Both the position numbers and the translations under genes were made by a program. The notes below the pieces were generated by a model. That model made no database searches, was not told the origin of the DNA, and saw only the letters and a list, made by a program, of their open reading frames with translations. From DATBLE01 sp963791425 (GTDB lineage: Bacteria; Actinomycetota; Thermoleophilia; Gaiellales; Gaiellaceae), in contig CAWBSE010000003.1 in assembly GCA_963791425.1 (NCBI GenBank), positions 620,001 to 684,000 on the forward strand: 64,000 bases of DNA, read 5' to 3'. Of the stretch, positions 35,057 through 43,819 are shown one piece after another (the first letter of the stretch is position 1; the number at the start of each line of letters is the position of its first letter).

Positions 35057-36246
35057 CCCGGCGGCGGCGGTTCGATCTCCACCTCGACCGGCACGGGGCC
35101 GCCGCCCTCCGGCCACGGCTCGAGCTGAATCCGCTCGGAGAAGTACTCGTACACGGCACGGCCCGCGGCGAGCAGGGGCAGCGCGACCAGGATCCCGGCG
35201 AGCCCGTACAGCTCGCCGCCCGCGAGCAGGCCGAAGATGACGAGCAGCGGGTGCAGGCGGAGCGCGCTCCCCATCACTTTCGGCACGACGATGTGCCCCT
35301 CGATCTGGTGGATGACGAGGAAGAGGATCATCACCCAGATCAGCGAGAGCGGGTGGACGACGACGGCGTAGATCGCCGGCGGGATCGCGCCGAGCCAGGG
35401 CCCGAGGTACGGGATCAGCTCCATCACGGCGACCCACGCGCCGAACAGGAGGGCGTACTTGTCCGCTCCCGGGACCAGCCCGGTCACCCCGAGCACCCAC
35501 ATTCCCACTCCGGCGCTCGCCCCGATGATCAGCGAGACCAGCGCCTGGCCCTTCACGTAGCCGGCGACCGCGTGCTCCATCCGCACGAGCAGCGCCTCCG
35601 ACCCGGGATGGGGTGGGAACCGTCGATCGAGGAAGCGCCCGAACTTGGAGAGGTCGAGCAGCATGTAGATCGAGACGACGAGCACCACGATCGCGGCGAA
35701 CAGCAGCTTCCCGATCGAGAGCGCCGCTCCCTCGACGAAGTTCACGACCCGGTTCGTGTACTTGCCGACGTCCTTGTTCTGGATCTGCTTCACCCAGCGG
35801 TGCCCGCGCTCCTGTACCTGGATCGATCGCAGCCCGTGGGTGTTCAGCCACTTCTGGAGCCGGTCGACGTCGCGGTCGGCGTCCGTCTGGCCGCTACGTC
35901 CATGGGTGACCGTAAAGTAGGTGTCGAACCGGTTAGCGGCCGTCTTCGTCTGATCGACGACGACGGTGGCGAGTGCCCAGATGGCCACGATCAACGCCGC
36001 CGCGCAAACCAGATACACGAGTGCGACGGCCACGCCGCGCCGGATACCGAACCGCCCGATCCGGATCGCCCCGATCGCCTTCACCACGGGGTCGAGCAGC
36101 AGGGCGATCAGCGTCGCGACCAGGAACAGGAAGACGACGTGAAAGACACGGCCCGCAACGACCCACGCCAGGATCAGCAGGAGCGGAAATCCGACGAGCT
36201 GCATCCAGCGCGGAATCTGAATCTTCGGCGCCGCGCCGGGCTCCAT
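35053..36246 (-). CDS. AI-2E family (TerC/PerM-like) membrane transporter
   Basis: 397 residues with about eight membrane helices in the family order: three N-terminal helices, a soluble segment (residues ~105-175), then helices around IGKLLFAAIVVLVVSIYMLLD, QALVSLIIGASAGVGMWVLG, VAVMELIPYLGPWLGAIPPAIYA-like region (family motif PYLGP) and the final DHxxxP-type region IEGHIVVPKVMGSALRLHPLLV. Substrates of this family vary (autoinducer-2, Na+/H+ antiport). ATG 36246 has TACGAT seven bases upstream. Confidence 0.88.
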   Translation of the reverse strand: MEPGAAPKIQIPRWMQLVGFPLLLILAWVVAGRVFHVVFLFLVATLIALLLDPVVKAIGAIRIGRFGIRRGVAVALVYLVCAAALIVAIWALATVVVDQTKTAANRFDTYFTVTHGRSGQTDADRDVDRLQKWLNTHGLRSIQVQERGHRWVKQIQNKDVGKYTNRVVNFVEGAALSIGKLLFAAIVVLVVSIYMLLDLSKFGRFLDRRFPPHPGSEALLVRMEHAVAGYVKGQALVSLIIGASAGVGMWVLGVTGLVPGADKYALLFGAWVAVMELIPYLGPWLGAIPPAIYAVVVHPLSLIWVMILFLVIHQIEGHIVVPKVMGSALRLHPLLVIFGLLAGGELYGLAGILVALPLLAAGRAVYEYFSERIQLEPWPEGGGPVPVEVEIEPPPPG

Positions 36247-36253
36247 CGCGAGG

Positions 36254-36259
36254 ATCGTA
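36254..36259 (-). promoter_or_regulatory. -10 box of a leaderless promoter for the AI-2E/ABC operon
   Basis: TACGAT on the minus strand, seven bases before the ATG. No clear -35 hexamer is seen at the usual distance. Confidence 0.4.
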
Positions 36260-36375
36260 GCGCGCGGGTCGTACGGCTCCCGACCGGCCCCTGGGACTGG
36301 GCCCTCGAGACCGACGGGTCGCTCGCCCGCGAACCCGAGCCGGAGAACTGGTTCGTCTCGGTCACCCCTGTCCGG

Positions 36376-36404
36376 TTGAAAGGGGTCACGACCTCGGCTA
36401 CGGT
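36376..36404 (+). promoter_or_regulatory. Candidate promoter of the LytM-like gene
   Basis: TTGAAA (36376-36381), 17-base spacer, TACGGT (36399-36404). A start seven bases later would fall at the GTG at 36412, giving a leaderless message. The same stretch lies in frame with the downstream gene, so an upstream TTG or GTG start cannot be excluded. Confidence 0.4.
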
Positions 36405-36411
36405 GGCCCCG

Positions 36412-37185
36412 GTGCAACCTGCCCCCAGCCACCGGAGGCCGCCCCGGCGTACCTCCAGGTCGACCCGCCACGCCAGACGCAGAGCCCTCCTCGTCGCGGT
36501 CGGCGCGGGGATCCTCGTCATCCTCGCCTTCGCCGCCTTCCGGCCCGGCGGCAAGCCCTCGGTCAACCCGAGCGCTCCGGCGAGTGCGACGCGACTGCTG
36601 CCGCCACCGCCGCCCACAGGCCTCTCGATCGCCTCGTACGGCAGGCTGCACGTCGCCTCGCCGATCAACGAGGACGTGGTGACGGCGATCGGCTACCACG
36701 GCGCAGGCAGCGATGCGCTGCCGTGGACGCCCGTCGGCCGCCAGGCGAACGCCGGCATCGTCACCCGCGTCTTCCACCGGATCGTCGGCGGCGGCGGCGG
36801 CGGCATCTCGTACTACCTGATCGGCGGCGGCGAGGGTGCGTCCACCGGGGCGCTCGACGTCGGGGCGTCACCCGGCACCGACGTGTACGCGCCGGCCGAC
36901 GGCACGATCGTCGGCCTCCGCGACTACATCCTCAACGGGACGAAGTACGGCTCGGTGATCGACATCCAGCCGGCGGGCGAGCCGTCGGTGGTGCTGTCGG
37001 TGTCGCACCTGCGCGCCGACCCGGCGCTGACGGTCGGCTCGATGGTCTCGGAGAGCACGTCGAAGATCGGCACAGTGATCGACCTCTCGAACGCGGAGCA
37101 CCTCGCGCTGGCGCGGTACACCCGCGACGCGGGGAACTACGTCGAGCTCGTCCAGCACCCGGCGGGCTCGGTCCCGCTCCGCTAG
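36412..37185 (+). CDS. Membrane-anchored LytM/M23-like protein with degenerate zinc site
   Basis: About 257 residues: basic N-terminus, one membrane helix (ALLVAVGAGILVILAFAAF), a proline-rich linker, then an M23-type domain (GALDVGASPGTDVYAPADGTIVG, SVVLSVSHLRAD, and a final VELVQHPAG). The usual HxxxD and HxH zinc ligands are not preserved: the first histidine is replaced in STGALDV and the last motif reads EHLALARY. It is therefore probably a non-hydrolytic LytM domain that activates or scaffolds wall enzymes. An alternative start is GTG 36403. The ymdB-like gene follows after three bases. Confidence 0.65.
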   Translation: MQPAPSHRRPPRRTSRSTRHARRRALLVAVGAGILVILAFAAFRPGGKPSVNPSAPASATRLLPPPPPTGLSIASYGRLHVASPINEDVVTAIGYHGAGSDALPWTPVGRQANAGIVTRVFHRIVGGGGGGISYYLIGGGEGASTGALDVGASPGTDVYAPADGTIVGLRDYILNGTKYGSVIDIQPAGEPSVVLSVSHLRADPALTVGSMVSESTSKIGTVIDLSNAEHLALARYTRDAGNYVELVQHPAGSVPLR

Positions 37186-37188
37186 CTC

Positions 37189-37968
37189 TTGCGCCTTCTC
37201 TTCCTCGCCGACGTCTTCGGCTCGCCCGGCCGCCGCGCCGTCGAGGAGCGACTGCCCGCGCTCCGCGAGGAGCTCGGCGTCGACTTCTGCGTGGTCAACG
37301 GCGAGAACGCCGCGGACGGGCGCGGGCTCACGCCGAAGCTCGCCGACAAGATCCTCGCCGCCGGCGCCGACGTGATCACGCTCGGCAACCACGTCTGGGC
37401 ACGCAACGAGATCGGCCCGTACCTCGAGCAGTCCGAGCGCGTGATCCGTCCGGCGAACGTCGCGGCGGGCTCGCCCGGCCGCGCCCTCGTGGTCGCGCCG
37501 GCGGCCGACGGGACTCCGGTCGCGGTGATCAACCTGATGGGCCTGCTCTTCCTCGACGTGCCGGTCGGCCCGTTCGAGGTGCTCGACGGGCTGGTCGACG
37601 AGGCCCGCGCGCAGGCGAAAGTCGTCCTCGTCGACTTCCACGCCGAGGCGACGAGCGAGAAGATCGCGGTTGCGCGCTGGCTCGACGGCAAGGTCACGGC
37701 GGTGGTCGGCACGCACACCCACGTCCAGACGAGCGACGCCCGCGTGCAGCCGGGCGGCACCGCCGCGATCACCGACGCCGGGATGACGGGGCCGCACGAC
37801 TCGGTGATCGGCGTCGTGGCCGAGCTCGCGATCCGGCGGATGCGCACCGGGATGCCGACGCGCTTCCGCCCTGCGGAGACCGGCGTTCGGCTCGAAGGCG
37901 TCGTGATCGACTGCGACGCCGACGGTCGCGCTACGGCGATCGAGCCGCTTCGCGTCCCTCACCCATAG
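37189..37968 (+). CDS. ymdB: YmdB-type metallophosphoesterase (2',3'-cyclic nucleotide phosphodiesterase family)
   Basis: 259 residues from TTG 37189. Metal-binding residues of the TIGR00282/YmdB family are all visible: D8 in LFLADVFG, E39-N40 in VNGEN, N in LGNHVWAR, H in VDFHAEATSEK, and the GTHTHVQTSD pair of histidines. The family hydrolyses cyclic nucleotides and affects RNA levels and biofilm choice in Bacillus. Its 3' end overlaps the convergent GT87-like gene by 38 bases. Confidence 0.93.
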   Translation: MRLLFLADVFGSPGRRAVEERLPALREELGVDFCVVNGENAADGRGLTPKLADKILAAGADVITLGNHVWARNEIGPYLEQSERVIRPANVAAGSPGRALVVAPAADGTPVAVINLMGLLFLDVPVGPFEVLDGLVDEARAQAKVVLVDFHAEATSEKIAVARWLDGKVTAVVGTHTHVQTSDARVQPGGTAAITDAGMTGPHDSVIGVVAELAIRRMRTGMPTRFRPAETGVRLEGVVIDCDADGRATAIEPLRVPHP

Positions 37969-39190
37969 GGACGAGCAGCAGCGCCGCGAACAGCGCGACC
38001 ATCACGAGATCGCGGAGCAGCACCATCCACACCGGAAACGTCTGGAAGTGGAGCACGAGGTCCCAGTAGCGGAACGGGAACCAGAGCTGCGTGAGGACGA
38101 GCGCCAGGCCGAGCAGGCCGCTCGCGACGATTCCACGCCGGCCGGCGACGAGTGGGACCAGCGGGATCAGCCAGATCAGGAACTGCGGCGAGAACACCTT
38201 GCCGAAGGCGATGAACGCGCACACGGCGGTCGCGGTCGCGCGGATCAACCGCTCGCGCGAGGCAGGCCCCCGCGCGAACCAGACCCAGGTCGCGATCAGC
38301 GCGGCCGCCTGGAGCAGGGTCTGGATAGCCGCCAGAGCGTCCGGGAACCCGCCGGCCAGGTTCTGCGAGCCGTGGCTCGGCCGCATCGTGATCCCGAGCC
38401 CGGCGACGACGTGGGCGACGAGCAGGAAGCCGGCGCCGAGCGTCTCGATCTGCAGCGGCCGGCTCGTCTGCGTGGTCACGCTGTGCCACACCCCGTGCGG
38501 CGAGAGCACGAAGAACGGCACGAAGCACGCGAGCACCACCGCCGCGAAGATCCCGAGGCAGAGCAACGCCTGGCGCCGGCCGTTCCGCTTCCAGATCCAC
38601 ACGGCGGCGAGCGGGACGAGCACCGCCGGGAAGATCTTCGCGGCGACGGCGAGCCCGAGCACGCCCGCGCCGAGTCGCTGCCGCCCGGCGACGAACGCGG
38701 CGAGCGCGCCGGTGACCAGCGCCGCCGGCCAGAGGTCGAAGCGGGAGAGCACGACCGAGCCGAGCAGCAGCGGCGCGAGCGCGGCAAAGCCGAGCGCGGC
38801 GCCGATGCGCACCGGCCCCGCCTCCAGGCTGAGCAGAATCGAGAGCATGAACAGCAGCGCCAGTGCCCCGCACACGAGCATCTCCGCCTCGAACCCGCTG
38901 CGGTAGCCGCGCAGGTCGCCGTCGTTCGAGCGGAGCAGGGAGGGGATCACGAAGGCGGGAAGCGCCGCCGGCGGGTACTCGAGCTGGAAGTCGCGGTAGG
39001 GCACCTGGCCGTTCGCCATCGCGTCGCCGTAGCGCTGGTAGATCGGTGTGTCGATGATCTGGCTGCGCTTGTAGAAACCGGCGTGGAGGCCTGTCCACGC
39101 CGCGACGAAGATCCCGATCGCAATCGCCGCGTAGACGATCACGCGGTGCGGCTCAGCCCGCCGGGGCCAGCTCTCGCTGCTCGTGCTCAT
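37931..39190 (-). CDS. GT87/DUF2029-type polyprenyl-phosphate glycosyltransferase, membrane protein
   Basis: 419 residues with about ten membrane helices. The first extracytoplasmic loop contains IDTPIYQRYGDAMANGQVPYRDFQLEYPP-type sequence (positions ~46-74), where GT-C enzymes carry their acidic catalytic motif (here D47 and E71 are candidates), and AAKIFPAVLVPLA and FGKVFSPQFLIWLIPL are typical of the family. Acts probably on a polyprenyl-phosphate-linked sugar at the outer face. The start overlaps the end of the upstream membrane gene by 38 bases. Confidence 0.8.
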   Translation of the reverse strand: MSTSSESWPRRAEPHRVIVYAAIAIGIFVAAWTGLHAGFYKRSQIIDTPIYQRYGDAMANGQVPYRDFQLEYPPAALPAFVIPSLLRSNDGDLRGYRSGFEAEMLVCGALALLFMLSILLSLEAGPVRIGAALGFAALAPLLLGSVVLSRFDLWPAALVTGALAAFVAGRQRLGAGVLGLAVAAKIFPAVLVPLAAVWIWKRNGRRQALLCLGIFAAVVLACFVPFFVLSPHGVWHSVTTQTSRPLQIETLGAGFLLVAHVVAGLGITMRPSHGSQNLAGGFPDALAAIQTLLQAAALIATWVWFARGPASRERLIRATATAVCAFIAFGKVFSPQFLIWLIPLVPLVAGRRGIVASGLLGLALVLTQLWFPFRYWDLVLHFQTFPVWMVLLRDLVMVALFAALLLVPMGEGREAARSP

Positions 39191-40937
39191 CGCGCGCGGC
39201 GACCTTCGCCGTTTCGGGGGACGGCTCGGCCGCGAGCACCGCGTATGCGGCGAACGCGAAGAACCAGGGGAGGTAGAGGTAGAACCAGTGGGTCAACACC
39301 AGCTCGAAGCCGATCAGGATCGCGCCGGTGAGCGCGGCGAGCTGGAGCGGCGACTTCTTGCGCGGCAGGAACGCAACCGCGCCGGCGCCGGCGACGAGCA
39401 GCACCTCGAGGATCTTCTGCAGCCACGCGAGGTCGGGCAGCCCGGCGTGGTACTGGCCCCAGTCCCAGAGCGAGAACGGCGAGTGCCGGTCGATCTGCGT
39501 GGGGATCGTCCGGTCCCAGAAGACGCGGGCTGCGTGGAAGGGGCTCGGCTCGAGCAGCAGCACCCAGAAGCACGCGACCGTTGCCAGGGCAAAGCCGGCG
39601 GCGAAGGTCAGCGCCCGCCGTCTCGAGCCCTTGAACTCCGGGTAGGTCGCCCACAGCGGCGCGACCAGGAGCGCCCCGAACTTCGACCACGACGCGAACG
39701 CGACGAACGCGCCTCGCGCCCAGGCGGAGGTGCATAACCAGAAGCCCCAGATCAGGAAGGCGGGCATGATCGCGTCGTTCGTGTTCGAGCTCGATGCGTA
39801 CTGCGTGAAGGGGTAGGCGGCCCACGCGAAGGCGAGTGTCACCCCGAGCCGGTTCCCGCCGAATCGCCGCCCGGCGAGGCCGAGCCCGAGCACGCACAGC
39901 AGGTCGAACATGATCGACGTGAAGTGCGCCGCGGGCAGGTCGTCCCACTTCCCGCTCCAGCCGAAGAACGCGTACCCGGGGATGTAGGCGATGTACGACA
40001 TCGGCCCGTAGGTGTCGCCGTTCGGATTGGCGGCCTCGCAACGGCCGTTCGTCTGGATCCGCTGGCGGATCTCGCCGTCGCGGTCGGCAGGCCCGCACGC
40101 CTTCAACGCGCCCTCGATCGGGAAGTTCCCGTACGGCGACTGGCCGTGCACGATCCGCTCGGCGCCGATCGGCCCGGCGAACCCGACGTCGATCACGTTC
40201 GAGTCGCGGACGTTCAGCCCGACCTTGAAGCCGCAGAGGAACACGGTGGCGGCGGCGAGCAGCCAGACCGGCCAGAGCGGCCGCGACGTCCTCGGCGGCC
40301 TGTCGCGGATCCCGATCCAGATCATCCGGCCGAGCAGATAGGCGAGCCCTGGGTAGACGAGCGGCACGCTCGTGAAGATCCGGCCGTGGTTGAAGTACCA
40401 GAGCGACACCGAGAACGAGAGCAGCGCGAACAGGTCGAGGTTGCGCAGGCTGAGCGGACGCCGGAGGTCGGCGAGGCCGATCAGGAAGACGACGCAGAAC
40501 GCGAGCCAGACCTGAACGCTGTTGATCTTCTTGCCGCCGAACGCGCCTCCACCGCCGCGGGCCATTCGCCACGCGACCTGGGGGCCGGTCCAGGCCTCGG
40601 TTACCACCCCGCTCGCGTCGTCGACCCGCCCCTGGGCGATCTCGCCCGCCGGGCCCGACCAGACCTTCACGCCCCAGTCGTGGTACGTCGCGTCGTACGT
40701 CCCCTGCGTGACCAGGCTCTTCTTCGGGTAGCGGCCGACCCACGCCTTGACCTTCCCGATCGAGAGGAGCGCCTTGACCGCCTTCGCCTCGGTCAGCGTC
40801 TTGACCGGGCCTTTCGGCGTGAACGGGATGTCGTAGACCAGGCGGCCCCGGGCATCGTAGGGAGCGCCCGTCGACCCGGCGGCCACCGGCGCGAACACGA
40901 GCAGCGCGAACACGGCGGCTGCCAGCACCCGTGTCAT
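39153..40937 (-). CDS. Multi-helix membrane protein, GT-C glycosyltransferase-like, with N-terminal secreted domain
   Basis: 594 residues. A signal-like helix (VLAAAVFALLVFAPVAAGS) precedes a ~110-residue extracytoplasmic domain (KAWVGRYPKKSLVTQGTYDA), followed by about ten membrane helices. A large loop with FPIEGALKACGPADRDGEIR, GRCEAANPNGDTYGPMSYIAYIPG and CEAANPN has cysteines likely to be disulfide-bonded. It resembles DUF2029/GT-C proteins and lies between a GtrA gene and a GT87-like gene, so a glycan-lipid assembly role is likely. Confidence 0.6.
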   Translation of the reverse strand: MTRVLAAAVFALLVFAPVAAGSTGAPYDARGRLVYDIPFTPKGPVKTLTEAKAVKALLSIGKVKAWVGRYPKKSLVTQGTYDATYHDWGVKVWSGPAGEIAQGRVDDASGVVTEAWTGPQVAWRMARGGGGAFGGKKINSVQVWLAFCVVFLIGLADLRRPLSLRNLDLFALLSFSVSLWYFNHGRIFTSVPLVYPGLAYLLGRMIWIGIRDRPPRTSRPLWPVWLLAAATVFLCGFKVGLNVRDSNVIDVGFAGPIGAERIVHGQSPYGNFPIEGALKACGPADRDGEIRQRIQTNGRCEAANPNGDTYGPMSYIAYIPGYAFFGWSGKWDDLPAAHFTSIMFDLLCVLGLGLAGRRFGGNRLGVTLAFAWAAYPFTQYASSSNTNDAIMPAFLIWGFWLCTSAWARGAFVAFASWSKFGALLVAPLWATYPEFKGSRRRALTFAAGFALATVACFWVLLLEPSPFHAARVFWDRTIPTQIDRHSPFSLWDWGQYHAGLPDLAWLQKILEVLLVAGAGAVAFLPRKKSPLQLAALTGAILIGFELVLTHWFYLYLPWFFAFAAYAVLAAEPSPETAKVAARDEHEQRELAPAG

Positions 40938-40939
40938 GC

Positions 40940-41377
40940 CTACCGCCGGAACGACCAGAGCTTGTTGATGCTGAAGCTGAACGGCGTGACGAGCACGATC
41001 GCGATCGCCTGCGCCGCGATCTTGTCGAGCCCGAGCTCGACGAGCACCTTCAGCAGCACGAGGTTCAGCCCGAGCGCTACCGCCGAGACGACGAAGAAGC
41101 GCATGCCCTGGTAGTAGAGATTGCCCCGGCTCTCGCGGAAGGTCCAGTGCCGGTTCCAGAAGTAGTTGTTCGTGACGGCGACGGCGAACGAGCAGATCGC
41201 GGCCGGGATGTAATGGAGGCCGGAACCGCGCAGAAGGGCTGCGTAGACAGCGAGGTTGACGATGAACCCGCTTGCACCGACCAGCGAGAACTTGACGAGC
41301 TCGACCCAGTTCTGGGGGCGCAAAAGCGCCCGGCGCGCGCGGGTGGCGGTGATCCCCGCTGCCGTCGAGCGCGCCAC
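40940..41377 (-). CDS. GtrA family membrane protein (polyprenyl-linked sugar flippase-like)
   Basis: 145 residues with four helices and the family features FSLVGASGFIVNLAVYAALL, SFAVAVTNNYFWNRHWTF and a short basic end SINKLWSFRR. GtrA-like proteins are thought to flip lipid-linked sugars. Encoded two bases before the adjacent membrane protein gene. Confidence 0.9.
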   Translation of the reverse strand: MARSTAAGITATRARRALLRPQNWVELVKFSLVGASGFIVNLAVYAALLRGSGLHYIPAAICSFAVAVTNNYFWNRHWTFRESRGNLYYQGMRFFVVSAVALGLNLVLLKVLVELGLDKIAAQAIAIVLVTPFSFSINKLWSFRR

Positions 41378-41404
41378 GAGGCGAGGGTACCCGAATTGGC
41401 CGGT

Positions 41405-42052
41405 TTACTCGGCCCCGAAGCCTTCGGCGCCGACGAGCGGCACGAACCGGCACGCCACCGAGCGCAGCACGGCGGGGCCCTCGGGGCTGCGGACGACGAG
41501 CTGGAGCTCCTGTCCGGCTCGGCTCCCGACGGGGATCGCCAGGCGCCCGCCCGGCTCGAGCTGCGCGTAGAGCGAGGCGGGCACGTCGGGTGCGGCCGCC
41601 GCCACGGCGATCGCCCGGAACGGCGCGTGCGCGGGCAGGCCGAGCGAGCCGTCGCCCACGTGGACGTGCACGCCCGCGTAGCCCGCGGACGCAAGCGCCT
41701 CCCGGGCGTGGCCGGCCAGGCTGTCGAGCCGCTCGATCGTATGCACCTCGTCTGCGAGCTCGGCGAGGACCGCGGCCTGGTAGCCCGAGCCCGTGCCGAC
41801 GTCGAGGACGCGCTCCGAGCCGTGCAACGCGAGCACCTCGCAGATCCGGGCGACCATGAACGGCTGCGAGATCGTCTGCCCGCCGCCGATCGGCAGCGCC
41901 GCGTCGTCGTAGGCGCGGTCGCGGAGCCGGTCGGGCACGAACAGCTCGCGGGGGACGCGCGCCATCGCCTCGAGCACGCGCTCGTCGACGATCCCGCGCT
42001 GCCGCAGCTGCTCCTCGACCATCCGCCTGCGCTCGTCAGCGGCCACGGGCAA
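41405..42052 (-). CDS. pcm: Protein-L-isoaspartate O-methyltransferase
   Basis: Repairs isoaspartyl residues with SAM. 215 residues from TTG 42052, which overlaps the upstream gene by 17 bases; an ATG at 42022 (MVEEQLRQRGI), right at the conserved N-terminus, is an equally good start. Substrate-loop motif GGGQTISQPFMVA, SAM motif VLDVGTGSGYQAAVLAEL, VHTIERLDSLAGHARE and the closing GGRLAIPVG strand are present. Confidence 0.93.
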   Translation of the reverse strand: MPVAADERRRMVEEQLRQRGIVDERVLEAMARVPRELFVPDRLRDRAYDDAALPIGGGQTISQPFMVARICEVLALHGSERVLDVGTGSGYQAAVLAELADEVHTIERLDSLAGHAREALASAGYAGVHVHVGDGSLGLPAHAPFRAIAVAAAAPDVPASLYAQLEPGGRLAIPVGSRAGQELQLVVRSPEGPAVLRSVACRFVPLVGAEGFGAE

Positions 42053-43394
42053 CGGCTCCGAAGTGGGCGAGCGCAGCGGGCATGACGCCGGTGATGCCCG
42101 TGGGCGGCGAATCGAGACCGACGACGAGCATCGGCACCTCCGAGTCGCCGGCGAGCAGCGACCCGTGGCTCCCGCCCCCGGCGTGGCTCCCGCCGCCGAG
42201 GTCGGTGAACTCGTAGCCGAGCGCGGCGGAGACGAGCACGTCGCCGGCCTTCGGATTGTGCAGCGCCGCCCAGACCCGGGTGAGCGCGTCGGGATGGTCG
42301 AGCACCGCCGGGTCGCCGGTGAGCTCCCAGCCGCTCACGCCGGCGTGGAACCGCAACTCCTCGCCGTCCCTGCGTGCGACCGCCTCGCCGTCCTCGAGGA
42401 ACAGCGCGACGTCGACCTCCGGCCGGCCGTCGAGGCGCTCGGCCAGGCTGCGCGGGGTCTCGACGGAGAGCGGCATCCGGTAGACCTGGCCGGCGCGGTT
42501 CGAGGCGCAGATCGCCACGTCGGGCCGGTCGAAGCCGCTGCGGCGGAAGATGTTGAGGTCGTCGTACGCCTCCTCCAGCGACGCCGCCTGTTCGACCTCC
42601 GTCTGGCCGTGGTCGGAGCACAGGATCACGGCGTACCGGTCGAGGAACTCGTCCGGCCCGCCTGCCGCGTCGAAGAGCGACGCGATCGCCCGGTCGGAGT
42701 CGGCGAGCTTGGCGGCCGCCCCCTCGGGGCCGAGCGAGTGGGAGGCGTAGTCGTAGTCGGAGAGATAGAAGAGGAAGAAGTCGAAGCCGTCGCGGGTGAC
42801 GAGCCAGCGGCCGACCGCCTCGGCGTACTCGTCGATCGTCCCGGCGGAGCGGCGACGGACGGAGAGCGGCGCGCCGGTGTCGTCCGACTCGAAGAGGTTG
42901 TAGAAGAAGAAGCGCCGCGGGCCGAGCACGGTTCGCGTCACGCCGGGCAGGGTCGCGCGGTGCTCGGTGCGCCCGCGGTAGCACGTGAAGTTGACCGAGG
43001 CGGTGACGAGCCCCGCGTCGTCGAGCGCCTCGAAGACCGTCACCGCTTCGGGCGAGAGGTGGCGGGCGTTCATGTTGTAGATCGTGTCCGCCAGGGAGCG
43101 GCGCGTCCCGGCCGCGAGGACCGCGCCGAGCGACGAGCCGTACTCGACGATCCGCCCCGCCTCCCGGTCGAGCCAGACGAGGTGGGGGATGTGGTGGACG
43201 TCGGGATGCGCCCCGGTGGCGATCGACGAGGCGCAGACCGGGGTGAGCGACGGGAACGTCGACGTGGCGCGCGCGTAGGTGCCGTTCTGTGCCAGGAACG
43301 CGAGGGCGGGGGCGTCGCCGTTCTCGACCGCGCGCTCGAAGACCGCCGGCGTCAGGCCGTCGATCACGATGAGCACCAGGCTCTTTTGGGACAT
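42036..43394 (-). CDS. Alkaline phosphatase superfamily nucleotide pyrophosphatase/phosphodiesterase
   Basis: 452 residues. Metal and nucleophile sites of the type I phosphodiesterase family: VLIVIDGLTPAVFE at the start (Asp ligand), ATSTFPSLTPVCASSIATG (Thr or Ser nucleophile), FFLFYLSDYDYASHSLG, ILCSDHGQTEVE, and a late GGSHGSLLAGDSEVPMLVVG with the last histidine. No signal peptide, so cytoplasmic. The ATG at 43394 overlaps the stop of the small membrane gene (TGATG). Substrate unknown. Confidence 0.85.
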   Translation of the reverse strand: MSQKSLVLIVIDGLTPAVFERAVENGDAPALAFLAQNGTYARATSTFPSLTPVCASSIATGAHPDVHHIPHLVWLDREAGRIVEYGSSLGAVLAAGTRRSLADTIYNMNARHLSPEAVTVFEALDDAGLVTASVNFTCYRGRTEHRATLPGVTRTVLGPRRFFFYNLFESDDTGAPLSVRRRSAGTIDEYAEAVGRWLVTRDGFDFFLFYLSDYDYASHSLGPEGAAAKLADSDRAIASLFDAAGGPDEFLDRYAVILCSDHGQTEVEQAASLEEAYDDLNIFRRSGFDRPDVAICASNRAGQVYRMPLSVETPRSLAERLDGRPEVDVALFLEDGEAVARRDGEELRFHAGVSGWELTGDPAVLDHPDALTRVWAALHNPKAGDVLVSAALGYEFTDLGGGSHAGGGSHGSLLAGDSEVPMLVVGLDSPPTGITGVMPAALAHFGAVARGR

Positions 43395-43819
43395 CAGTCC
43401 TTGGCGAGGATGCGCAGCCCGGCATGCCGGTCGGGGCCCCGGCGGCTCAGGCGGAAGGCGTAGGCCGGGACGACGATCGCCTCGAGGTACCCGACCACCG
43501 GGATGAAAGCGACGCCGGCGAGGACCAGTCCGACCATGGCGACGAGGAAGGCGAGCCCGAGCCTCGTGCCACCGCCGCGAACGGCTGCGGCGACGATCGG
43601 CACCGAGGCGAGCGCGCCGAGCAGGCCGCCGATCCCGCCCGCGGCCGCCTCCGGCCAATCGCCGATCAGCAGGCCGATGCCGATTCCGGCCGCGACGGCG
43701 AGCACGGCGGCGACCGCGACTGTCATGCCTTTGCGACCCTCCGGGATGAGGGCGCCGATCGCGACGCCGGCGCCCGTGCCGATGCCTGCCGCGACGCCGA
43801 TCCAGTACCAGGAGCCCAT
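43394..43819 (-). CDS. Small glycine-rich membrane protein, unknown
   Basis: 141 residues from ATG 43819 (TGATG overlap with the E2 gene). Four to five hydrophobic helices rich in glycine and alanine (WIGVAAGIGTGAGVAIGALI, VAVAAVLAVAAGIGIGLLIG, GGIGGLLGALASVPIVAAAV, GLAFLVAMVGLVLAGVAFI) and a basic tail. No recognised family. Encoded between E2 and the phosphodiesterase in the same operon. Confidence 0.6.
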   Translation of the reverse strand: MGSWYWIGVAAGIGTGAGVAIGALIPEGRKGMTVAVAAVLAVAAGIGIGLLIGDWPEAAAGGIGGLLGALASVPIVAAAVRGGGTRLGLAFLVAMVGLVLAGVAFIPVVGYLEAIVVPAYAFRLSRRGPDRHAGLRILAKD